DNA of 64,000 bases from Stenotrophomonas maltophilia (GTDB lineage Bacteria > Pseudomonadota > Gammaproteobacteria > Xanthomonadales > Xanthomonadaceae), in the NCBI RefSeq assembly GCF_013464915.1, contig NZ_RAVT01000012.1, forward strand, positions 26,722 to 90,721, read 5' to 3'. Under the pieces are notes generated by a model. That model was not told the origin of the DNA. It made no database searches and saw only the letters and a list, made by a program, of their open reading frames with translations. Every line of letters starts with the position of its first letter. The first letter of the stretch is position 1. Shown one piece after another: positions 24,848-32,708 of this stretch. Both the position numbers and the translations under genes were made by a program.

Positions 24848-26128
24848 TCAGCGTTCGACGATCGCCACCACGCCCATGCCGCCGGCGGTGCAGATCGAGA
24901 CCAGCGCGCGGCCACCGCCGCGTTCGGCCAGCTGCTTGGCCGCGGTGGCGATCACGCGGGCGCCGGTGGCGGCGAACGGATGGCCGGTGGCCAGCGACGA
25001 GCCCAGCAGGTTGATCTTGTCCGGGTCGATGCGGCCCAGCGGCGCGTCCAGGCCCAGGCGGTTGCGGCAGTAATCCTCGCTCTCCCACGCGCGCAGGGTG
25101 CACAGCACCTGTGCAGCGAAGGCTTCGTGGATCTCGTAGATGTCGAAGTCCTGCAGGGTCAGGCCGTTGCGCTTGAGCATTTCCGGCACGGCCACCGTCG
25201 GCGCCATCAGCAGGCCTTCGCCATGCACGAAGTCCACCGCAGAGACATGCGCGTCGCGCAGATAGGCCTGCGGCTCATGGCCGTGTGCACGCGCCCACTC
25301 TTCACTGGCCAGCAGCACCGCGGCGGCACCGTCGGTCAGCGGGGTGGAGTTGGCGGCGGTGAGCGTGCCACGGCCGGAGACCTTGTCGAAGGCCGGCTTC
25401 AGTGTGGCCAGCTTTTCCAGCGAGGTATCCGGGCGCAGGATGTTGTCGCGCTCGACGCCACGGAACGGTGCGATCAGGTCGTTGAAGAAGCCGCGCTCAT
25501 AAGCGGCAGCCAGCTTCTTGTGCGAGGACACCGCCCACTCGTCCTGCGAGTCGCGCGAGATGTTCCATTCCTTGGCCATGTCCTCGCAATGGTCGCCCAT
25601 GCTCTTGCCGGTGCGCGGCTCGGCCACGCCCGGGAACTCGGGCTTCAGTTCGGAGAACTTGAAGCCGGCGGTGAGCGCACGGATCTTGTCGCCGGTGCTC
25701 TTGGCACGGTTGGCCGCCAGCAGGCGCGCCCGCAGCTTCTTGCCGTAGACGATCGGCACGTCGGAGGTGGTATCGGAACCGCCGCCGATGCCGGATTCAA
25801 TCTGGCCCAGCGCGATCTTGTTGGCGACGGTGATGATGCTGTCCAGCGAAGTACCGCAGGCGCGCTGCAGGGTGATACCCGGGGTCAGCGGCGACAGGCC
25901 GGAGGACAGCGTGGCTTCGCGGCCCAGGTTCCAGTCGCTGGAGTGCTTGATCACCGCACCCATCGCCACTTCACCCAGCTGCTGGCCGTGCAGGCCGAAC
26001 CGTTCAACAAGCGCGCCCAGCGTACGGACCGACATGCCGAGGTTGCCGACATCCGAATACGCGGTGTTCTGGCGGCAGAACGGAATGCGGACGCCACCGA
26101 GGATGGCGACGGGACGAGCGTTGGGCAT
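24848..26128 (-). CDS. fadI: Acetyl-CoA C-acyltransferase (FadI-like thiolase)
   Basis: This 426-residue thiolase has nucleophile Cys91 in LQRACGTSLDS, His in YEIHEAFAAQ, and the second catalytic Cys in CTAGGMGVV. LTAANSTPLTDGAAAVLL and LLGSSLATGHPFAATGAR are family signatures. The extended loop domain (MGDHCEDMAKEWNISRDSQD) and the FadI-style order of blocks place it near FadI rather than AtoB. It cleaves 3-ketoacyl-CoA or condenses acetyl-CoA; chain length is uncertain. No fadJ partner is adjacent, so a stand-alone role is possible. I chose the ATG at 26128 (MPNARPVAILGG), with AGGT upstream. Confidence 0.87.
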   Translation of the reverse strand: MPNARPVAILGGVRIPFCRQNTAYSDVGNLGMSVRTLGALVERFGLHGQQLGEVAMGAVIKHSSDWNLGREATLSSGLSPLTPGITLQRACGTSLDSIITVANKIALGQIESGIGGGSDTTSDVPIVYGKKLRARLLAANRAKSTGDKIRALTAGFKFSELKPEFPGVAEPRTGKSMGDHCEDMAKEWNISRDSQDEWAVSSHKKLAAAYERGFFNDLIAPFRGVERDNILRPDTSLEKLATLKPAFDKVSGRGTLTAANSTPLTDGAAAVLLASEEWARAHGHEPQAYLRDAHVSAVDFVHGEGLLMAPTVAVPEMLKRNGLTLQDFDIYEIHEAFAAQVLCTLRAWESEDYCRNRLGLDAPLGRIDPDKINLLGSSLATGHPFAATGARVIATAAKQLAERGGGRALVSICTAGGMGVVAIVER

Positions 26129-26236
26129 GGAGATACCTGGCATGGATGAGGGTGTCTGCAACATGGCCTGCACGACGGAGCAGGCATAATGGAGCCAAGT
26201 GTAGCTGCCGCCCTGTGATGGGCCAACCGTGGAACC

Positions 26237-27124
26237 ATGAGCAAACCCGACCCCGCGATGAATGCCCTTGGCGTGCTGGCCCTGGAACTGGCCGGCGGCG
26301 AAATCCCCCGCCAGGCGGTACTCAGCGCCGAACAGGCCGGTGAACTGGCCGATCGCGTCGGCCGCGACCTGTCCAAGCTGGTGCCGCAGGTGGCCGAGCT
26401 GGACCTGGTGTTCGCCGCCGCCCATTTCGACCCGGCCGAAGTGCTGCGCCCGGGCTGGCCGATCCATCGCCGCCTGGAAGAACTGCAGATGCGCGCCCCG
26501 GGCCGCAACCAGGGCCCTCGCCTGCTCGCCTTCGGTACCGACGCCCAGGGTGACGTGCCGCTGCCGTTCCAGGCCGATGCCAGCCTGGTGGGTGGTGGCC
26601 TGCGCGTGGTGCCGTTCCTGCTGACCGGCAGCGACGTGGCCACCACCAACGCCGTCGCCAACGCGCTGGAAGAAACGCTGCTGGCCAACGGCATGGCGCA
26701 TGCCGATACCGCGTTGATGGCGCAGAACACCTTCGGTGCCCGCATCGAGCACGCGCGCTACTTCACCGTGAATGATCTGGCCGCGATGATGTCGATGCAG
26801 TACGACAACCAGGGCCTGGCCGCGCTGTGGCCGCTGATCGAGACCGCGATCATGGCGCCAGGCGAGGACGAGTGGCTCAACGCCGCGCCCGAGCCGCTGC
26901 TGCGCTATACGCATGGCGAAGCGCGCATGGCGCTGTTCGACCCGGCCGGCTGGTGCGCGCACTACAACCACGGCAACAACGACTGCGATCGCCTGAAGGG
27001 CATCTACGAGCAGTTCCTGATGCGCCAGCGGCAGATGGCTGCGGTGCTGGAAGCGCATGGCGTGCCGGTGCTGTTCGTGCACTGCGAGGCCGGCCAGGAC
27101 GCGCGCGAGCTGCTGGCGCGCTGA
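26237..27124 (+). CDS. Conserved hypothetical protein (295 aa)
   Basis: I do not recognise this family. The product is soluble and has no signal peptide. An N-terminal helical part (LAGGEIPRQAVLSAEQAGEL) leads into a mixed alpha/beta body. Conserved-looking blocks include LVFAAAHFDPAEVLRPGWPI, FGTDAQGDVPLPFQADASLV, FTVNDLAAMMSMQYDNQGL and PAGWCAHYNHGNNDCDRLKG. The cluster of Cys, His and Asp in the last block could bind a metal, but this is only suggestive. It is divergent from the thiolase and followed by an exported protein gene. Confidence 0.8.
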   Translation: MSKPDPAMNALGVLALELAGGEIPRQAVLSAEQAGELADRVGRDLSKLVPQVAELDLVFAAAHFDPAEVLRPGWPIHRRLEELQMRAPGRNQGPRLLAFGTDAQGDVPLPFQADASLVGGGLRVVPFLLTGSDVATTNAVANALEETLLANGMAHADTALMAQNTFGARIEHARYFTVNDLAAMMSMQYDNQGLAALWPLIETAIMAPGEDEWLNAAPEPLLRYTHGEARMALFDPAGWCAHYNHGNNDCDRLKGIYEQFLMRQRQMAAVLEAHGVPVLFVHCEAGQDARELLAR

Positions 27125-27223
27125 TCAAGCCGCACCACGCGCCGCCAACCGGTTCGGCGGCGCGATGTGTCACCATTGCTGGCTTGTGCATGGACCACTC
27201 ATGCGCAGTCAAGGACGAACTGC

Positions 27224-28291
27224 ATGCTGCATACGCTTCAATGCGCAGGGCTGACCCTGCTTGCCACAGCCATCTGTGGCCTTCCGATCATGGCCCAGGC
27301 AGCGACACCGGTCGCCGCGACACCCACCTGCACAGTTGCGCCGGCCTTCGCTGCTGCCGTGGCGGAGCCCGCGGTCTATGACAGCCATATCCGCTTCAGC
27401 AACACGGTCAAGGTGCAGGTCAACGTGGATGCGCAGGGCCGCGCCCACGATGCGCGCGTGCTGAACGGCTCCCGCAACCGGGTGCTGGATGATGCAGCCC
27501 GGCAGGCGGCCCTCAGCTGGAAGTATCAGTGCCAGGGCCAGGGCGGCATCGCGCAACCGGTCGTGCCTGTTCCGGAACCGGCCTGCCGGCTGGACCGCCT
27601 GAGCTGGGCGGACAACGAACCCAGGTTCTCCAGCGCACTGCGGTCCAGTGGTTTGCGCGGCTCGGCGGAGGTCTGGTTGCGCCCGGTGGCCGGCGATCCG
27701 GCAAGAACGGAGGTGAAGATCGGCCGGAGCAGCGGGGATGCGCGCATTGATGACACGCTGCTCACCGCCGCACGGAACTGGCGGCTGACCTGCCCGCCGG
27801 ACGCGCCCGTGAAGCACCCCTGGATCAGCTTCACCCAGTCATTCAACTTCGAACCGCGGAGCCAGCCAGCGGCCACGGCGGCATCAGAGCCGGAGCCGGA
27901 TGATGTGGTGATCGCAAATGATGCCCTGCTGGAGTTCGGCACCGTCGCCGGCTTCGTTGAAGCGCTGCCGAAGATGAAGGGCGTAGATCTTGCGCCGGAT
28001 CAGTCCAGTCAGCCCGGAATGACGCTCTACAACACCAGTCTTGGCGCGATCATGCGGGAAGTCGAGATGACCGAGGGACGGTTGAAGCCGGTGACCATGA
28101 CCCACTGGCTGGTGATGGTGCCGCCCCACCGCACGGCACCGGCCGTGGTGCGCACATTCAAGCGCGAAGTGATCGATGCCAAGACGGGCAAGGCCCACAT
28201 GCAGACCGATATCTCGATCCTGTGTGAAAGCGGCCCCGCCGAATGTGCTGAACTGCGGCAGCGACGCGACACATTGCTGCGATCCCCCTGA
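27224..28291 (+). CDS. Exported protein with tandem TonB C-terminal-like domains
   Basis: This 355-residue protein has a signal peptide to about residue 26 (IMAQAA). Two segments follow the TonB C-terminal pattern: TVKVQVNVDAQGRAHDARVL with AARQAALSWKYQC (residues about 55-105), and RGSAEVWLRPVAGDPARTEV with LLTAARNWRLTCPP (about 145-200). The rest (DLAPDQSSQPGMTLYN onward) is unrecognised. It lacks a membrane anchor, so it is unlikely to transduce energy like TonB. AAGGA precedes the ATG at 27224. It may be a relative of the protein at 3125-3541. Confidence 0.65.
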   Translation: MLHTLQCAGLTLLATAICGLPIMAQAATPVAATPTCTVAPAFAAAVAEPAVYDSHIRFSNTVKVQVNVDAQGRAHDARVLNGSRNRVLDDAARQAALSWKYQCQGQGGIAQPVVPVPEPACRLDRLSWADNEPRFSSALRSSGLRGSAEVWLRPVAGDPARTEVKIGRSSGDARIDDTLLTAARNWRLTCPPDAPVKHPWISFTQSFNFEPRSQPAATAASEPEPDDVVIANDALLEFGTVAGFVEALPKMKGVDLAPDQSSQPGMTLYNTSLGAIMREVEMTEGRLKPVTMTHWLVMVPPHRTAPAVVRTFKREVIDAKTGKAHMQTDISILCESGPAECAELRQRRDTLLRSP

Positions 28292-28305
28292 CCCCAGCAA
28301 AGGCA

Positions 28306-28327
28306 GCCGGGCATGGGCTCGGCTCTA
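28306..28327. repeat. GTAG-type (SMAG-like) palindrome
   Basis: GCCGGGCATGGGCTCGGC followed by TCTAC is an imperfect copy of the element at 17048-17071, again placed between converging genes. Confidence 0.6.
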
Positions 28328-28349
28328 CAGGAAGCAGTGCGCAGTGCAA

Positions 28350-28378
28350 AGAAAAACGCCGGCTTGCGCCGGCGTTTT
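28350..28378. terminator. Bidirectional terminator before the sodC pair
   Basis: AAAACGCCGGC/GCCGGCGTTTT with a short TTGC-type loop has T-tracts on both strands. Confidence 0.9.
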
Positions 28379-28385
28379 CAGCTTC

Positions 28386-29006
28386 TTACGGGGCCTTCTG
28401 GATCACTGCACACGCCAGGCGCGCGCCGGCGTTGCCGGTCGGCTGGGTCTTGTAGTCGTCCGCATCGGCGTGGACGATCAGGCCGCGGCCGATGATGTCG
28501 AAGTCATCACCCTTGCCGATGTTGACGTTGCTCGACACCGGGCCGTCGATGATGGCCACGCCCTTGTCGTCGGCCTTGATGTTGGGCATGTCGCCACCGT
28601 GGTGCGGATCGGTGGCAACGTTGCCGTGATCCTGCTTGCCCGGGTTGAAGTGGCCACCGGCGCTCATGCCGTCCGGCGCGCTGCAGTCGCCCTTCTCGTG
28701 GATGTGGAAGCCGTGCTCGCTGCCCGGCTTCAGGCCGCTGATCTGGCCGGTCACGTGGACCTTGCCGTCAACCACCTTGAAGGTGACGCTGCCCTTGGCC
28801 TCGTTGCCCTGGGTCGGTGCCAGCTCGGCGGTGGCCGAAGCATCGGCGGCCGGTGCGGTGGCCGCTGCCGGTGCGGCAGCCGGTTCAGTGGTGGCAGCCG
28901 GCGCCGCCGGCGTGGTTTCCGCCTGCGGTGCGGCGGGCTGCTGGCCGCAGGCCGCGAGGCCCAGCGCGGTGATGGCGGCGAACAGCGACGTGTGGATCAA
29001 GCGCAT
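28386..29006 (-). CDS. sodC: Cu/Zn superoxide dismutase lipoprotein (copy 1)
   Basis: This 206-residue protein has lipobox LAAC, a long Ala/Pro/Thr linker (residues about 20-65), and a complete bacterial Cu/Zn SOD domain. Metal ligands are visible: GFHIHEKGDC (two copper His), the bridging His in GGHFNPGKQDHG, zinc His and Asp in HHGGDMPN, and the last copper His in LIVHADADDY. The disulfide Cys pair is present, but the usual catalytic-loop Arg is found as GARLAC. It removes superoxide in the envelope. GGGAGAGA lies before the ATG at 29006. It is in tandem with a second copy 31 bases upstream. Confidence 0.95.
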   Translation of the reverse strand: MRLIHTSLFAAITALGLAACGQQPAAPQAETTPAAPAATTEPAAAPAAATAPAADASATAELAPTQGNEAKGSVTFKVVDGKVHVTGQISGLKPGSEHGFHIHEKGDCSAPDGMSAGGHFNPGKQDHGNVATDPHHGGDMPNIKADDKGVAIIDGPVSSNVNIGKGDDFDIIGRGLIVHADADDYKTQPTGNAGARLACAVIQKAP

Positions 29007-29037
29007 GGAATCTCTCCCTGGATGAAGCCTGCAGTGA

Positions 29038-29607
29038 TCAGCGGACAACCCGGATCACGCCACAGGCGATGCGGACGCCGGCATTGCCGGCGGGCTGGCT
29101 GCGATAGTCGTCGGCGTTGGCATGCACGACCAGTGCACGTCCAGCGATATCGGTGGCGGCGCCTCCGCCAAGGGTAACGCCCTTGAGGTGGATATCGACG
29201 TTGGCGCGGCCCTGGGCGTCGGCACGCAGATTGTCCATGTCGCCCAGGTGGTGCTTGCCGGTGCCGGCGCGGCCATGCGCGGCGCCACCGGGGTTGAAGT
29301 GGTTGCCGGCGCTGCTGGCATCCACCGCGCTGCAGTCGCCGCGCTCGTGGATGTGGAAACCGGCCTGCTGCATCGGCTGCAGGCCACCGATCAGCCCGGT
29401 GATGTGGATGCCGCCGGGCTCCACCATCAGCGCGATGCGGCCACTGACGATACTGGCCGAGGCCGGCGACAGGTTGGCCTCGGCCTGCTTGGCGGCGCTG
29501 ACCACGGTCGGCGGCGGCGGGGTGGGCTCGGCCTTCTTCGGCGCACTGCCACAGGCAGACAGCAGCACGGCGGCGGACAACGGCAGGATGGCAAAGGACA
29601 GACGCAT
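29038..29607 (-). CDS. Cu/Zn superoxide dismutase lipoprotein (copy 2)
   Basis: This 189-residue paralogue of the next gene has lipobox LSAC and a short Pro-rich linker (EPTPPPPTVV). The SOD domain has all metal ligands: GFHIHERGDC, GNHFNPGGAAHG, KHHLGDMDNL and LVVHANADDY, and ends AGVRIACGVI. The two copies differ strongly in linker length and in the early strands, so the duplication is not recent. AAGGAG precedes the ATG at 29607. Both genes read in the same direction with a 31-base gap, suggesting one transcript. Confidence 0.94.
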   Translation of the reverse strand: MRLSFAILPLSAAVLLSACGSAPKKAEPTPPPPTVVSAAKQAEANLSPASASIVSGRIALMVEPGGIHITGLIGGLQPMQQAGFHIHERGDCSAVDASSAGNHFNPGGAAHGRAGTGKHHLGDMDNLRADAQGRANVDIHLKGVTLGGGAATDIAGRALVVHANADDYRSQPAGNAGVRIACGVIRVVR

Positions 29608-29700
29608 CGAAGACTCCTTGCAGATGACACTACGGACGGCATCGTCCATGAACGATCAACGGTTCGGCAAGCGGGCGCGAGGATCGCGTGCAGGGACCGT

Positions 29701-31149
29701 TCAATGGCCCCCGCGGCGGCGCCCGGCGCCCAGCTTGCGGGTAAGGGTATTGCGGCCGAGGCCCAGGCGGGCAGCGGCTTCGGCGCGGCGGCCGTGGGTG
29801 ATCTGCAGCGCGGCCTCCAGCAGGGCATGGTCGACGCGCTCGCGCACCTGCGCGTGCAGCCCTTCGGCGCCTTCGGCCAGCTGCCGGCGCGCCCACTCGG
29901 CCAGCAGCGCTTCCCACTGCCCAGGATCGGCGCCGTGCGCGGGGCTGCGGCGGCCACGCGCGCGATTGAGCGCAGTATCGACGTCGGCCACGCCGATGGT
30001 GTCGGCAGCGGCCAGCGCGGCCATCCGCCAGCACACGTTTTCCAGTTCGCGCACGTTGCCCGGCCAGTCGTGTTCGCGCAGCGCCTGCAGGGCGGCGGCA
30101 GTGAGCCGCTTCGGCGGCGTGTCCAGCTTGCGTGCGGCCGCGGCCAGGAAGGTGCTGGCCAGTTGCGCGATGTCCTCGCGGCGCTCGCGCAGTGGCGGCA
30201 GCTGCAGGCGCACCACGTCCAGGCGGTGCAGCAGGTCGGCGCGGAACTTCCCCTGCGCGACCAGGCCTTCCAGGTCCTGGTGGGTCGCGGCGACCACACG
30301 CACATCGACGCGGATCAGCTCGCGGCCACCGACGCGGAAGAACTCGCCCTGCGCCAGTACGCGCAGCAGGCGGGTCTGCAGCGGCAGTGGCATGTCGCCT
30401 ATTTCATCGAGGAACAGCGTGCCGCCGTCGGCCTGCTCGAAGCGACCGATATGGCGGCGCTGTGCGCCGGTGAACGCACCGGCCTCGTGACCGAACAGCT
30501 CGCTTTCCAGCAGCTCGGCCGGGATCGCGGCAGTGTTGAGTGCAACGAACGGCCCGTGCGCGCGTGGTGATTCGCGATGCAGCGCATTGGCCACCAGTTC
30601 CTTGCCGGTGCCGGTCTCGCCGGTGATCAGCACCGCCAGCGGCGCCTGTGCCAGGCGACCGATGGCGCGGAACAGCGCGCGCATCGGCGGCGTATCGCCC
30701 ACCAGTTGCGGCGGCTGATCGCTGTGCGTTTCCGCCGCGGGCGTGGGCGCGGCCAGCGCCGGTGCCACCGCCGGCAGCACGCGCTGTGCCAGCGCCACCG
30801 CATCGTCCAGGTCGAACGGCTTGGACAGGAATTCATGCGCGCCGCCACGGAACGCACCGGCGGTGCTGGCCACATCGGTATAGGCGGACATCACCACCAC
30901 CGGCAACTGCGGCAGTGCGGCCTTGAGCTTGTCCAGCAGCACCAGCCCGTCGTCGCCGGGCATGCGCACATCGGTGAACAGCAGCGCCGGCGGCGGGCCT
31001 TCGTTCAACGCCTGCAACGCGGGGGCGGCACTGTCGAAATCAACGACCTGGTAGCCCGCCTCGCGCAGCGCGGTGCACAGCACGAAGCGAACAGCGCGGT
31101 CGTCGTCGACCACCCAGATACGCTGTACGGGGGTGGAAGCATCAGACAT
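29701..31149 (-). CDS. ntrC: Nitrogen regulation response regulator NtrC
   Basis: This 482-residue activator of sigma-54 RNA polymerase has a receiver domain with phospho-acceptor Asp60 (FTDVRMPGD). Its AAA+ domain carries Walker A GETGTGKE (177-184) and the sigma-54-contacting GAFTGA loop (224-229). A C-terminal Fis-type helix-turn-helix (AEAAARLGLGRNTLTRKLG) follows. When phosphorylated by NtrB under nitrogen limitation it binds paired enhancer sites, two of which are seen before glnA in this window. The ATG at 31149 overlaps the ntrB stop by eight bases, so translation is coupled. Its C-terminus (GAGRRRGGH) is unusually basic. Confidence 0.96.
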   Translation of the reverse strand: MSDASTPVQRIWVVDDDRAVRFVLCTALREAGYQVVDFDSAAPALQALNEGPPPALLFTDVRMPGDDGLVLLDKLKAALPQLPVVVMSAYTDVASTAGAFRGGAHEFLSKPFDLDDAVALAQRVLPAVAPALAAPTPAAETHSDQPPQLVGDTPPMRALFRAIGRLAQAPLAVLITGETGTGKELVANALHRESPRAHGPFVALNTAAIPAELLESELFGHEAGAFTGAQRRHIGRFEQADGGTLFLDEIGDMPLPLQTRLLRVLAQGEFFRVGGRELIRVDVRVVAATHQDLEGLVAQGKFRADLLHRLDVVRLQLPPLRERREDIAQLASTFLAAAARKLDTPPKRLTAAALQALREHDWPGNVRELENVCWRMAALAAADTIGVADVDTALNRARGRRSPAHGADPGQWEALLAEWARRQLAEGAEGLHAQVRERVDHALLEAALQITHGRRAEAAARLGLGRNTLTRKLGAGRRRGGH

Positions 31150-32203
31150 CGCGCGGGGCCTCTTCGGCAGGGGCGGTGCCGTTGGCGATCGGCAGCAGCA
31201 GGGTGAACACGGTATGCCCCGGGCGCGAGCGGTAGGTGAGCGTGCCGCGGTGTTCGCGCGCCACCTGCTGGGCCAACGCCAGGCCCAGCCCGGTGCCTTC
31301 GGCGCGGCCACTGACCAGCGGCAGGAACAGGTGTTCGGCCAGTTCCTCGGGCACGCCACGGCCGTCGTCGGCGATCTCCAGGCGCAACGCCAGCGTGTGC
31401 AGCTGTTCGGCGATGCGCACGCCATGCTCCACGCGGGTACGCAGGGTGATGTTGCCGGCGCCGGCCTGGATCGCGTTGCGCACCAGGTTCCACACCGCCT
31501 GGGTGAGGCGGTCGGCGTCGCCATGGAATTCGGGAATGCTGGGGTCGTAGTCGCGCTGCAGGCGCACCGCCCAGCCGGCTTCGCTCTCGGCCAGGCGCAG
31601 CACGCGCTCCAGCGCGGCATGGATGTTCAGCTCGGCGTGTGGGGCCGCCGGGGCCGGCGACAGCAGCTGGTCAAGCAGGCCGTTGAGGCGCTCGATCTCC
31701 GAGCCGATCAGTTCGATCAGCTCGCGTTCGCTGGCATCGCGCTGGGCAGCACGCCGGGCCAGCAGCTGCGCGGCGCCCTTCAGTCCGGCCAGCGGGTTGC
31801 GCAGCTCGTGGGCCAGTCCCTTCAACGCCGCGCTGAGCGCGCTGGGCAGGGCCTGGGTCGGGTCCAGACCGGGGAACTCGTCGACCGGATGCGCCTCCAG
31901 CAGCCAGCCGCCGTCGTCGCGGCGGCTCATCCAGCCCTCGGCGAAGCGCGGCGCCTCGCCGGGCACCGCCAGCGCCAGCCGGTTCAGGCGCAGGCTGTCG
32001 CGCTCGTCGCGGGCGAGGAAATGGGCCAGCGCCTCGCCCTGCACTTCCAGCGCGGCCAGCGGCTGGCCCAGCAGGCGGCGGCCGCTGACGCCCAGCCAGC
32101 GGCCAAACGCCGGATTGCAGCCGATGATGCGGCCATCGGCCCCGGCCCAGGCCAGCGGCGTGCCGAGGGCATCGAGGGACGGCGGGGGTGCGGGGTCGGA
32201 CAT
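31142..32203 (-). CDS. ntrB: Nitrogen regulation sensor kinase NtrB
   Basis: This 353-residue cytosolic kinase/phosphatase has an N-terminal PAS-like domain (LAWAGADGRIIGCNPAFGRW). The phospho-accepting His132 is in GLAHELRNPLAGLKGA. The ATPase shows N box WNLVRNAIQAGA, G1 LEIADDGRGVP and G2 GTGLGLALAQQVA. PII protein controls the switch between kinase and phosphatase. I chose the ATG at 32203 (MSDPAPPPS). It is separated from glnA by about 24 kb here, unlike the glnA-ntrB-ntrC operon of enterobacteria. Confidence 0.95.
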   Translation of the reverse strand: MSDPAPPPSLDALGTPLAWAGADGRIIGCNPAFGRWLGVSGRRLLGQPLAALEVQGEALAHFLARDERDSLRLNRLALAVPGEAPRFAEGWMSRRDDGGWLLEAHPVDEFPGLDPTQALPSALSAALKGLAHELRNPLAGLKGAAQLLARRAAQRDASERELIELIGSEIERLNGLLDQLLSPAPAAPHAELNIHAALERVLRLAESEAGWAVRLQRDYDPSIPEFHGDADRLTQAVWNLVRNAIQAGAGNITLRTRVEHGVRIAEQLHTLALRLEIADDGRGVPEELAEHLFLPLVSGRAEGTGLGLALAQQVAREHRGTLTYRSRPGHTVFTLLLPIANGTAPAEEAPRDV

Positions 32204-32232
32204 TGCACCAATGTAGTGCAAAACGCGGGTTC

Positions 32233-32272
32233 GGGGTCGGATCCCTTTCCGTCAGGAAAGGGCTCTGACCCC
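32233..32272. repeat. 40-bp GGGGTC/GACCCC palindrome, copy B
   Basis: GGGGTCGGATCCCTTTCC pairs with GGAAAGGGCTCTGACCCC across a 4-base centre (GTCA). It lies between ntrB and a small gene and is one of two copies that bracket that gene. Confidence 0.8.
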
Positions 32273-32284
32273 GGCAGGGCAGCG

Positions 32285-32599
32285 TTACACCGGGTAGCCG
32301 GTGGCTTCCCGGGCCTTCTTCCAGGCGGCTTCGAATTCGCGTGCGGAAATTTCGTCGTCCTCGTCGAAATCCAGGAACGACACCGGCTGGTCGGCCAGCA
32401 GGAAGCGGTCGTCGCTGTGGGCATGCTCGTCGGCCCAGACCATCTTGGTGCCGTAGATTTCCACCTGGCGCACGATCTTCTCGCCACGGGCTTCCATCAG
32501 AACGTTGCCCTTGCCCAGGCCCGATTCGGCCCAGTGCTTGTAGTACTTCTTTGCCGCGGATTTCGCGCCGGATTTTGCGTTGTGCTTTGCGTAGGTCAT
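32285..32599 (-). CDS. Conserved hypothetical protein (104 aa)
   Basis: The family is not recognised. The product is a small charged protein. A Lys/Ala-rich N-terminus (MTYAKHNAKSGAKSAAKKYY) suggests nucleic-acid or surface binding. EARGEKIVRQVEIYGTKMVW follows, then an acidic stretch FLDFDEDDEISAREFEAAWK resembling a single EF-hand-like loop (D-x-D-E-D-D-x-I), which could be chance. The ATG at 32599 is preferred; the frame is open to 32659. The gene is enclosed by two copies of the 40-bp palindrome, 12 and 63 bases from its ends. Confidence 0.7.
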   Translation of the reverse strand: MTYAKHNAKSGAKSAAKKYYKHWAESGLGKGNVLMEARGEKIVRQVEIYGTKMVWADEHAHSDDRFLLADQPVSFLDFDEDDEISAREFEAAWKKAREATGYPV

Positions 32600-32662
32600 T
32601 GCAGGGGGCCTGGCCGCAGGCGCGGCCGGAAAGTTCGGAATGACGCCATTATCAGGCATCCG

Positions 32663-32701
32663 GGGGTCAGATCCCTTCCCTGCGGGAAGGGATCTGGCCC
32701 C
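32663..32701. repeat. GGGGTC/GACCCC palindrome, copy C
   Basis: GGGGTCAGATCCCTTCCC pairs with GGGAAGGGATCTGGCCCC across a 3-base centre. It ends seven bases before the mltA stop codon. Confidence 0.8.
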
Positions 32702-32708
32702 TGCCGAC

